Shown one piece after another: positions 1 to 7,598 of a DNA stretch of 16,491 nt (the stretch's first letter is position 1; each line of letters begins with the position of its first letter). Made by a program: the position numbers and the translations under genes. The notes beneath the pieces were generated by a model. That model made no database searches and was not told where the DNA came from. It saw nothing but the letters and a program-made list of their open reading frames with translations. Source of the DNA: Bacteroidia bacterium (GTDB lineage: Bacteria > Bacteroidota > Bacteroidia > Bacteroidales > CAJPTX01); NCBI GenBank assembly GCA_905373625.1, contig CAJPTS010000017.1, forward strand, positions 1 through 16,491. The letters are read 5' to 3'.

Positions 1-1303
1 CTTGCGCCACGGCCTTCTTTAATACAAGCGAAGCACCTACCTGCAAGTTTGGCAATAAGGTTGCAGTTTCATCGCCGCTTTCCTCATCATTGCCTTCTAG
101 ATATACACGTAAAAAGCCATCGAAGCGAATTACCTCGCCAGTAGCGACAAATGGATAGGGGACTTCTTTTGCTGCCACTTCGATTGTAGTACGCTGCATT
201 TGAGCAGCTGCCATCTGCGACGCTACTGCACGGTTACGAATGAGCTCATAGAGACGCTGTTCATCATTTCCCATACCGACGTTCTCTAGATGCGCATCTA
301 CTGGTCGTATAGCTTCATGAGCCTCCTGCGCACCCTTCGTTTTGGTTTGATATCGTCGCAACGTATGATACTCGCGTCCATAGGAATCAACTATCACGTC
401 TCGGAGATTTGCAAGTGCCTGCTCCGAGAGATTTACGGAATCCGTACGCATATAGGTTATTTTTCCTGCCTCGTACAGCGTTTGTGCGACTCGCATGGTT
501 CGTGCAGCATCAAAGCTCAATTTACGTGCAGCTTCTTGTTGCAATGTGGATGTAGTAAATGGTGCGGAAGGATTTCGCGTTAATTCCTTTTCTTGAATCG
601 ACTGTACAACAAAATGAGCACCTATGCACGCCTTTATAAAACTCTCAGCACTCTCTTGCGTCTGCAAACGTTGCGTTAGTTCTGTATGCAACTGTGGGTG
701 TGTATCAAAGAGTGCTTGTACTCGATAAAAGCGTTGCGAATCATAAGCATGAATTTCTCTTTCTCGCTCAACGACTAGACGTACCGTAACAGATTGTACG
801 CGTCCTGCCGATAGTTCTCCCTTAACCTTTCGCCAAAGTACAGGCGAAACTTCGAAACCGACAAGGCGATCTAGTATACGCCGTGCCTGCTGTGCATCTA
901 CTAAATTTTGATTTATAGTACGAGGCGTTTCCAACGCTTTACGTATTGCACTTTCGGTGATTTCATGAAATACAATACGGTGCGTATTCGCAATATCAAG
1001 TCCTAAGACATTTGCCAAGTGCCATGCGATAGCTTCTCCCTCGCGATCTTCATCGGAGGCTAACCAGACGACGTCGGCTTCGGCAACGGCTTTCTTTAAC
1101 TCGGCTACAAGCTTACGCTTTTCAGAATCTACCTCATATTCGGGCAAATAGGTACTATTATTCTGTCCTATTACGACGCCGAGACCGTGTTTTTTTAAAT
1201 CTCTGATATGACCGAAGCTAGAACGCACCACAAAGTCCTTACCAAGGAACTTCTCTATGGTCTTTGCCTTGGCAGGCGACTCTACTATAACTAAGTTTTT
1301 CAC
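1..1303 (-). CDS. topA: DNA topoisomerase I (TopA), N-terminal 434 residues, cut by window start
   Basis: Type IA topoisomerase, which relaxes negatively supercoiled DNA by passing one strand through a transient single-strand break. I translated this from the minus strand. The start is a GTG at 1303-1301, with the N-terminus VKNLVIVESPAKAKTIEKFL, the classic Toprim opening. The Mg2+-binding acidic triad is at D84, D86 and E88 (SDEDREGEA). The catalytic tyrosine is Y284 in ITYMRTDS, which becomes covalently linked to the DNA 5' phosphate. No stop interrupts the frame to base 1; the rest of the gene, including any C-terminal zinc ribbons, lies outside the window. It follows groL on the same strand after 279 bases that contain the groL terminator, so it should have its own promoter, but I found no convincing TAnnTTTG element. 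GTG is the only sensible start, since it places Toprim at residue 4 as in the family. Confidence 0.97.
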   Translation of the reverse strand, partial: MKNLVIVESPAKAKTIEKFLGKDFVVRSSFGHIRDLKKHGLGVVIGQNNSTYLPEYEVDSEKRKLVAELKKAVAEADVVWLASDEDREGEAIAWHLANVLGLDIANTHRIVFHEITESAIRKALETPRTINQNLVDAQQARRILDRLVGFEVSPVLWRKVKGELSAGRVQSVTVRLVVEREREIHAYDSQRFYRVQALFDTHPQLHTELTQRLQTQESAESFIKACIGAHFVVQSIQEKELTRNPSAPFTTSTLQQEAARKLSFDAARTMRVAQTLYEAGKITYMRTDSVNLSEQALANLRDVIVDSYGREYHTLRRYQTKTKGAQEAHEAIRPVDAHLENVGMGNDEQRLYELIRNRAVASQMAAAQMQRTTIEVAAKEVPYPFVATGEVIRFDGFLRVYLEGNDEESGDETATLLPNLQVGASLVLKKAVAQ

Positions 1304-1512
1304 GAGAACACTTTTTTCTACCTATACTGTGCCACAAAGAAACAAAGAAAAATAGAATCGCATTGCAAGAACTTCGCATCCACCCATATCACATAAGAAA
1401 GGCGAAACTCTTTTTTTTCGTTGTTAGCACAGCAGTGATCAAAGACAAGATTTGCTTTGCACGAAAAAGTGAACCTCAATGGAGTGTGCCAACATCATTT
1501 TCCTCCATCAAC

Positions 1513-1550
1513 AAAAAAAGGGTGTGCCAAATTTTCATTTTGACACACCC
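1513..1550 (-). terminator. Intrinsic terminator after groL
   Basis: On the minus strand, a 12-bp stem (GGGTGTGTCAAA pairing with TTTGGCACACCC, one U-G wobble) with a 7-base loop is followed by a run of seven T. It begins 32 bases after the groL stop codon, so it should end the groS-groL transcript before topA. Confidence 0.88.
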
Positions 1551-1582
1551 GCCTACAAATCAAGATATTCTTTTACCCAAGA

Positions 1583-3214
1583 CTACATCATGCCTCCCAT
1601 ACCTGGCGCACCGCCCGCCATGGGAGCAGGATTGTCTTCTTTGATGTCTACCATTACGCATTCAGTTGTGAGGATCATGCCAGCAATAGAAGAGGCGTTT
1701 TCCAAAGCAACACGCGTCACCTTTGTAGGATCAATTACGCCACTCTCGAAGAGGTTTTCATAGCGATCTGTACGCGCATTGTAACCAAAGTCGCCTTTAC
1801 CGTCGCGCACTTTTTCTACTACAACAGCTCCATCTAAACCTGCATTAGCAACGATCTGACGAAGGGGCTCTTCAATTGCACGCACAATGATGCGGATACC
1901 CGTGGTTTCGTCGTCATTGGCACCTTTCAGCTTTTCTAGTGCACTTAATGCCCGAACATATGCAACTCCACCTCCTGGTATAATACCTTCTTCTACAGCT
2001 GCGCGAGTAGCACTCAAAGCGTCTTCTACACGATCTTTCTTTTCCTTCATCTCAACCTCGGTAGGAGCACCGACATATAGTACTGCTACACCGCCCGCGA
2101 GTTTCGCTTTACGCTCTTGGAGTTTTTCCTTGTCGTAATCAGAAGTAGACTTTTCAATTTGTGCGGAGATTTGTGCAACGCGCTTTTTAATTTCTTCCTT
2201 ATCTCCGATGCCATTGACAATCGTCGTATTGTCTTTTGTGATGTTCACCTTTTCAGCTTCACCCAACATTTCGATCTTAGCATCGGCGAGACGCAAGCCT
2301 TTGTCTTCGCTAATCACCACCGCGCCAGTTAGGATAGCAATGTCTTCCAACATTTCTTTACGACGATCACCAAAACCAGGCGCCTTAACCGCCGCAATCT
2401 TCAACGAACCACGCAAGCGGTTTACCACCAAGGTGGCTAATGCTTCGCCGTCTACGTCCTCGGCAATAATTAACATGGCACGTCCAGACTTAGCCACGGG
2501 CTCGAGGATGGGGAGCAGATCTTGCATAGAAGAGATTTTCTTGTCTGTCAGCAAGATCATCGGGCGATCGAGCGCCACTTCCATCTTCTCGGGATCCGTT
2601 ATGAAATAAGGAGAGATGTACCCGCGATCGAACTGCATACCTTCCACCACCTCAACAGTAGTTTCAATACCCTTTGCTTCTTCTACGGTGATTACGCCCT
2701 CTTTTTTCACTTTACCCATTGCCGTTGCAATGAGTTTACCAATTTCGTTATCGTTGTTGGCAGAGATGGTAGCAACTTGTTCAATCTTAAGCAGGTCGTC
2801 GCCCACCTCTTTGCTTTGTTTGCGAAGATTTTCTACAACAGCAGCGACTGCTTTATCTATACCGCGCTTCAAATCCATAGGGTTCGCACCCGCGGTCACA
2901 TTCTTAAGCCCAACGTTGACAATGGCTTGAGCCAAGACGGTAGCGGTTGTTGTACCATCTCCTGCGTCGTCATTAGTCTTAGAAGCCACTTCCTTTACTA
3001 GTTGTGCGCCCACATTTTCGAGAGCATCTTCTAATTCTACCTCTTTCGCAACCGTCACACCATCTTTTGTAACTTGAGGTGCTCCAAACTTGCGCTCTAT
3101 AACCACATTGCGCCCCTTAGGACCGAGAGTGACCTTTACAGCATTAGCCAACTGATCTACTCCACTTTTGAGCTTATTACGCCCTTCTATATCGAACTTT
3201 ATTTCCTTTGCCAT
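1583..3214 (-). CDS. groL: Chaperonin GroEL (Hsp60), 543 aa
   Basis: ATP-driven folding chamber of the cytosol, a double heptameric ring capped by GroES. The sequence is close to textbook GroEL along its whole length: AVKVTLGPKGRNVV near the N-terminus, VTKDGVTVAKE around residues 48-58, the nucleotide-binding GDGTTTATV at 85-93, and the flexible Gly/Met-rich C-terminal tail ending GAPGMGGMM. Usual family length is about 540-548 residues. The frame stays open one codon further to a GTG at 3217, but ATG 3214 gives the conserved start MAKEIKFD and is preferred. It lies 132 bases after groS on the same strand, a wide gap for this pair, yet with no terminator between them, so co-transcription is likely. 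No CIRCE (HrcA) inverted repeat is visible upstream of either gene, so heat control probably works another way. Confidence 0.99.
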   Translation of the reverse strand: MAKEIKFDIEGRNKLKSGVDQLANAVKVTLGPKGRNVVIERKFGAPQVTKDGVTVAKEVELEDALENVGAQLVKEVASKTNDDAGDGTTTATVLAQAIVNVGLKNVTAGANPMDLKRGIDKAVAAVVENLRKQSKEVGDDLLKIEQVATISANNDNEIGKLIATAMGKVKKEGVITVEEAKGIETTVEVVEGMQFDRGYISPYFITDPEKMEVALDRPMILLTDKKISSMQDLLPILEPVAKSGRAMLIIAEDVDGEALATLVVNRLRGSLKIAAVKAPGFGDRRKEMLEDIAILTGAVVISEDKGLRLADAKIEMLGEAEKVNITKDNTTIVNGIGDKEEIKKRVAQISAQIEKSTSDYDKEKLQERKAKLAGGVAVLYVGAPTEVEMKEKKDRVEDALSATRAAVEEGIIPGGGVAYVRALSALEKLKGANDDETTGIRIIVRAIEEPLRQIVANAGLDGAVVVEKVRDGKGDFGYNARTDRYENLFESGVIDPTKVTRVALENASSIAGMILTTECVMVDIKEDNPAPMAGGAPGMGGMM

Positions 3215-3346
3215 CACTAAAAATATTTTTCTTTTTCCACTAACCTTTTTAGAAGTTTCAGCCGCTTACCGCAGTCTCAATATTTTATGGAATACTTTAT
3301 TTGCGGATAAGCTTCAATTTTATTTGCCTAGGTCGTCAAATGCTAA

Positions 3347-3625
3347 TTAAATTACAGCCAAGATATCGTTCTGACGCATGATGATATAATCTACCTCATC
3401 TACGGTAACTTCTGTTCCACCATACTTAGAATAGAGAACAATGTCCCCCACTTTTACTTCCATAGTCACATCCTTCGTTCCGTTTCCAACGGCACGAACT
3501 GTACCTCTTTGTGGTTTTTCTTTTGCGGTATCAGGGATAATGATCCCACTTGCCGTCCGTTCTTCGTTAGCAATCGGCTCAATCACAACACGATCTCCCA
3601 GCGGTCTTACTTTCAATTCTGCCAT
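3347..3625 (-). CDS. groS: Co-chaperonin GroES (Hsp10), 92 aa
   Basis: Seven copies form the lid that closes the GroEL chamber. The protein starts MAELKVRPLGDRVVIEP, has the mobile-loop region at about residues 19-33 (ANEERTASGIIIPDT, with the hydrophobic GIII contact for GroEL), and ends in the family pattern DYIIMRQNDILAVI. Its length is normal. ATG at 3625 is the only start consistent with family alignments. It is the first gene of groS-groL and follows the nifJ terminator by about 145 bases. In that leader I see no CIRCE repeat and no exact TAnnTTTG element; the nearest -7-like sequence (TTACTTTG on the minus strand, 3711-3718) is imperfect. Confidence 0.99.
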   Translation of the reverse strand: MAELKVRPLGDRVVIEPIANEERTASGIIIPDTAKEKPQRGTVRAVGNGTKDVTMEVKVGDIVLYSKYGGTEVTVDEVDYIIMRQNDILAVI

Positions 3626-3769
3626 TTTCCTTTAACTATTTTACTCTTCTAACTCACATGACTGAATTTCTCATCAGCCGTACGAAAGGAATAGCTAGCA
3701 AAAGGCACACCAAAGTAAAAGAGACAAGAAAAGGCGTGACATTTTGGCATTAGTCTGTTATTCTCGCAT

Positions 3770-3804
3770 AAAAAAACGGGTACAGTCATTAGACTATACC
3801 CGTT
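3770..3804 (-). terminator. Intrinsic terminator after nifJ
   Basis: On the minus strand, a 13-bp stem (AACGGGTATAGTC against GACTGTACCCGTT, one U-G wobble) with loop TAAT runs straight into a T tract. It starts 19 bases past the nifJ stop and separates nifJ from groS-groL. Confidence 0.9.
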
Positions 3805-3823
3805 CTGCTTCTACACTCTTTTA

Positions 3824-6800
3824 CTATTCTTGCGAATAATCTTGCTTTGATGCACGCACATAAGATTTATAACGCCATTGCGCATTTTCCTGTGCAGCCT
3901 TAAAGAGTTCGGTAGCTTCTCCTGGGAATGTTTGTGCCAAGGAGCTGTAACGCACCTCGCCATTTAAGAACTCTTGGAACTTATCCCAATTGGGCGCTTT
4001 GGAGTCTAGAGTAAATGGGTTCTTACCTTGCTCTTCCAATAGCGGATTGTAGCGATACAAGTGCCAATATCCGCATTCTACAGCCTTCTTTTCCTCCATT
4101 TGCGTGTCTGTCATACCTATCTTCAGACCGTGATTAATACACGGCGCATAAGCTATTATAAGAGATGGACCTGGGTATGCTTCCGCCTCTTTAATCGCCT
4201 TAAAGAACTGGTTCTGATCTGCCCCCATTGCGACTTGCGCTACGTATACATAGCCATAACTCATAGCCATCATGCCCAAGTCTTTCTTTCGTACGCGTTT
4301 TCCCGCTGCAGCGAATTTAGCGACAGCGGCCACAGGAGTGGATTTTGATGCCTGACCGCCGGTGTTAGAATAAACCTCGGTGTCTAGTACCAAAACGTTA
4401 ACATCTGCGCCAGAGGCTAACACGTGATCGAGACCGCCGTAACCGATATCATATGCCCAACCATCTCCACCGAATACCCAGAAGGATTTCTTCGTGAAGT
4501 ACTGTTGTAAGGCTAAGAGCTGTTTTGCTTCGGGCGCTTTCTCTTTAGATAAGGCGCTAGCAAGCTTTTCAGCCACTGCAATACTTTCCATGGCATTCTG
4601 CGACTTATCAAGCCATTCTTGCAATGCTTGTTTGGTTTCTTCGCTTACTGCCGCTGTTGTTATTAGACTTGTAGCTTGCTCTGCAATACGCTTACGCAGA
4701 TGTTCTACCCCCGTAGCAATGCCGAGTCCAAATTCCGCATTGTCCTCGAACAGGGAGTTCGCCCATGCGACTCCACGTCCCTGTTCATTAGTACAATAAG
4801 GCGAGGACGGAGAAGAACCGCCATAAATAGAAGAGCACCCAGTGGCATTCGCCACGATCATGCGCTCACCGAATAGCTGCGTAATGGTCTTAATGTACGG
4901 CGTCTCTCCGCAACCTGCACAAGCACCAGAGAATTCAAACAATGGGCGTGCAAACTGACTATTTTTTACACTTGCATACTTGTCTACGACGTTTTTGTAG
5001 CCCACCTTTTCTTCGAGGTACTCCCAGTTCTTAATTTCTTTTTCCTGCGTTTCGGTGAGTTTCATCACTAACGCTTTAGATTTAGGAGCGGGACAAACGG
5101 CTGCACAGTTGCCGCAACCCGTACAATCGAGCACACTAACTTGGATACGGAACTTATAATCTTTTAGCGCTCCGCCTTTCCCATCGATAACCTCTGTACC
5201 CTCAGGTAAACCCTTTACGTCAGCTTCGTTCAACAAGAAAGGACGGATGGCAGCATGAGGACATACATAAGCACACTGGTTACACTGTATACAGAATTCT
5301 GACTCCCATTCTGGCACCATACTAGCGATACCACGCTTCTCCCAACGCGTTGTACCGCTGGGTAGCGTCCCATCTTCGCGACCTACGAATGCACTCACGG
5401 GGAGGTCATCGCCCACCTGATTATTCATGGGCACCATTACATTATTTACGAAATCTGGCGCTCCTTGTAAGTGTATACTTTTTTCTGGTTCTAAGTTTGC
5501 CCATGCTTCGGGGACTTTTACTTCTTTAACCTCTCCACCACGATCTACAGCAGCGCAGTTCTTGTTTACCACCTCAGCGCCTTTCTTACCGAAGGTCTTT
5601 TCAATGAAGTGTTTCATTTCCTTCACCGCCTCGTCATACGGAATTACATTAGCTATTCTGAAGAAGGCGGCTTGCATAATCGTATTCGTGCGGTTACCTA
5701 AGCCTATTTCTCGGGCGACAGTGGTAGCATCAATTGTATATAGTTTTACTTTTTTCTGAGCCAATACGCGTTTTACGCTATTGGGTAAATGCTGTTCAAG
5801 CTCTGTTTCGTTCCAAGGGCAATTAAGAAGAAAAGCGCCCCCCTCGCGAATTCCTCGTAACATGTCGTAGCGTTGGAGATAAGAGGGTACATGACATGCC
5901 ACGAAGTCTGGTGTAGTCACCAAATATGGCGAACGAATGGGGCTGTCTCCGAAGCGGAGATGCGAGGTGGTTATACCGCCCGATTTCTTAGAGTCGTAGG
6001 CAAAGTATGCTTGGCAATATTTATCGGTCGTCTCGCCAATAATCTTGATGGAGTTTTTATTTGCTCCGACTGTACCATCCGATCCTAGGCCGTAGAATTT
6101 GCCTTGAAAAGTGCCATGCTGTGCCAAATTGACCTCTTCGGGGACATTTAATGAGTGAAAAGTGACGTCATCTACAATTCCGATTGTAAAGCCGTTTTTT
6201 GGCTCTTTTTGGGCGAGATTATCATATACTGCGATAATTTGTGCAGGCGTAGTGTCTTTAGAACTTAAACCGTAACGCCCACCATAAATTTCAGGCGCGC
6301 CTTCGAGACCATAATAAACATTGCGGACGTCTAAATATAGTGGTTCGCCCAATGATCCCGACTCTTTCGTACGATCGAGTACTGCAATACGCTTCACACT
6401 CTTAGGCATAGCCGCCTTAAAATGCTGAATAGAGAACGGACGGAACAAACGAACAATTAAGAGTCCGACTTTGCGTCCCGCAGCTGTGAGATGATCTACC
6501 ACTTCGCGAGCGGTTTCTGCAACACTCCCCATTACTACGACCACGTCTGTCGCTTGTGGATCACCATAATAGTCAAAGAGGTTATACTTCCGTCCTGTCA
6601 CCTTTGCAAGCTCTTCCATATAATGCTCTACCACCTGTGGCACGCGGAGGTAATACGGATTGCTGGCCTCGCGATTCTGGAAATAAACGTCGGGGTTCTG
6701 GGCTGTACCGCGTGTTACAGGATGCTCATTAGAGAGAGCTCTTTGGCGGAAGTCTGTAAGGGCTTTTTCGTCCACCAAGCCACGAATGGCCTCTGTATCA

Positions 6801-7366
6801 AGCGCTTCAATCTTCTGGATCTCATGCGAGGTACGGAAGCCATCAAAGAAGTGTAAAAATGGCACACGCGAGGTAAGTGCCGCCAGATGTGCAACTGCGG
6901 CGAGATCCATAACCTCTTGTACACTGCCCGTAGAAAGCATGGCAAACCCCGTGGCGCGTGTAGACATTACGTCGCTATGATCGCCAAAGATAGAGAGCGC
7001 ATGTGCAGCAAGTGTACGTGCAGAGACGTGGAAGACGGCAGGTAATAATTCGCCCGCCATCTTGTACATATTTGGGATCATGAGCAAGAGCCCTTGTGAT
7101 GCTGTATACGTAGTGGTCAGTGCACCAGATTGCAACGAACCGTGTACAGCGCCAGCTGCCCCTGCCTCACTCTGCATTTCCAATACCCGTACACGCTCGC
7201 CAAAGAGGTTCTTTTTACCATTTGCAGACCATTCGTCCACCAGTTCGGCCATGGTAGACGAAGGTGTAATCGGATATATTGCTGCGACTTCGCTAAACAT
7301 ATACGACACGAAAGCTGCCGCATAGTTCCCATCGCAAGTAACGTACTGCTTTTTATCCTTTGCCAT
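3824..7366 (-). CDS. nifJ: Pyruvate:ferredoxin (flavodoxin) oxidoreductase, single-chain, 1180 aa
   Basis: Oxidises pyruvate with CoA to acetyl-CoA and CO2, passing electrons through three [4Fe-4S] clusters to ferredoxin or flavodoxin; a central enzyme of anaerobic fermentation in the cytoplasm. Visible parts in order: the pyruvate-binding domain opening with VTCDGNYAAAF and IYPITPSSTMAE; a two-cluster ferredoxin-like domain with C692, C695, C698, C702 (CIQCNQCAYVCP) and C748, C751, C754, C758 (CTGCGNCAAVCP); cysteines C816 and C819 (ACAGCGE) expected to hold the proximal cluster; and the thiamine-diphosphate site GDG at 967-969 through NTGG at 1001-1004. At 1180 residues it resembles E. coli YdbK in length and seems to lack the C-terminal oxygen-protection extension of the longer Desulfovibrio enzyme (inference from length). 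It is monocistronic: terminators lie upstream (7517-7551) and downstream (3770-3804). Confidence 0.97.
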   Translation of the reverse strand: MAKDKKQYVTCDGNYAAAFVSYMFSEVAAIYPITPSSTMAELVDEWSANGKKNLFGERVRVLEMQSEAGAAGAVHGSLQSGALTTTYTASQGLLLMIPNMYKMAGELLPAVFHVSARTLAAHALSIFGDHSDVMSTRATGFAMLSTGSVQEVMDLAAVAHLAALTSRVPFLHFFDGFRTSHEIQKIEALDTEAIRGLVDEKALTDFRQRALSNEHPVTRGTAQNPDVYFQNREASNPYYLRVPQVVEHYMEELAKVTGRKYNLFDYYGDPQATDVVVVMGSVAETAREVVDHLTAAGRKVGLLIVRLFRPFSIQHFKAAMPKSVKRIAVLDRTKESGSLGEPLYLDVRNVYYGLEGAPEIYGGRYGLSSKDTTPAQIIAVYDNLAQKEPKNGFTIGIVDDVTFHSLNVPEEVNLAQHGTFQGKFYGLGSDGTVGANKNSIKIIGETTDKYCQAYFAYDSKKSGGITTSHLRFGDSPIRSPYLVTTPDFVACHVPSYLQRYDMLRGIREGGAFLLNCPWNETELEQHLPNSVKRVLAQKKVKLYTIDATTVAREIGLGNRTNTIMQAAFFRIANVIPYDEAVKEMKHFIEKTFGKKGAEVVNKNCAAVDRGGEVKEVKVPEAWANLEPEKSIHLQGAPDFVNNVMVPMNNQVGDDLPVSAFVGREDGTLPSGTTRWEKRGIASMVPEWESEFCIQCNQCAYVCPHAAIRPFLLNEADVKGLPEGTEVIDGKGGALKDYKFRIQVSVLDCTGCGNCAAVCPAPKSKALVMKLTETQEKEIKNWEYLEEKVGYKNVVDKYASVKNSQFARPLFEFSGACAGCGETPYIKTITQLFGERMIVANATGCSSIYGGSSPSSPYCTNEQGRGVAWANSLFEDNAEFGLGIATGVEHLRKRIAEQATSLITTAAVSEETKQALQEWLDKSQNAMESIAVAEKLASALSKEKAPEAKQLLALQQYFTKKSFWVFGGDGWAYDIGYGGLDHVLASGADVNVLVLDTEVYSNTGGQASKSTPVAAVAKFAAAGKRVRKKDLGMMAMSYGYVYVAQVAMGADQNQFFKAIKEAEAYPGPSLIIAYAPCINHGLKIGMTDTQMEEKKAVECGYWHLYRYNPLLEEQGKNPFTLDSKAPNWDKFQEFLNGEVRYSSLAQTFPGEATELFKAAQENAQWRYKSYVRASKQDYSQE

Positions 7367-7422
7367 TTCCCTAAAATTTTCTCTTTAGATTGTATACTCT
7401 CCCCTCACCCGTCCTCACCGTA

Positions 7423-7430
7423 CAAAAGTA
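7423..7430 (-). promoter_or_regulatory. Candidate -7 element of the nifJ promoter
   Basis: The minus strand reads TACTTTTG, an exact fit to the Bacteroidota -7 consensus TAnnTTTG, about 57 bases before the nifJ ATG. No clear TTTG lies at the expected -33 distance. Element identity is seen; promoter function is inferred. Confidence 0.45.
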
Positions 7431-7516
7431 CGCGTTTCACGCTTTAAGATTGCTTTTTGCGTGTAATTTGTAGCCTCTCTAATTCTAAGTAGCAAGAGTG
7501 CGCTGTAAGGGTTAAC

Positions 7517-7551
7517 AAAAAAACGGACACCACCCGAGGGTGATGCCCGTT
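7517..7551 (-). terminator. Intrinsic terminator after the BspA-like gene
   Basis: On the minus strand, a 13-bp stem (AACGGGCATCACC with GGTGGTGTCCGTT, two G-U wobbles) and a 4-base loop are followed by seven T. It starts 48 bases after the stop of the surface-protein gene and insulates nifJ from it. Confidence 0.88.
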
Positions 7552-7598
7552 GCTGTTTCCGTTTTCTAATGTATCTGGTTAGGGTGTCATTTACTTTA

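Noticed and set aside
3626..3823. Heat-shock operator (CIRCE) upstream of groS
   Set aside because: I looked for TTAGCACTC-N9-GAGTGCTAA and found neither arm. The only hairpin is the nifJ terminator.
6715..6945. Small open frames inside nifJ, groL and topA on either strand
   Set aside because: All are overlapped by long genes with complete family signatures; they are shadow frames without their own start context.
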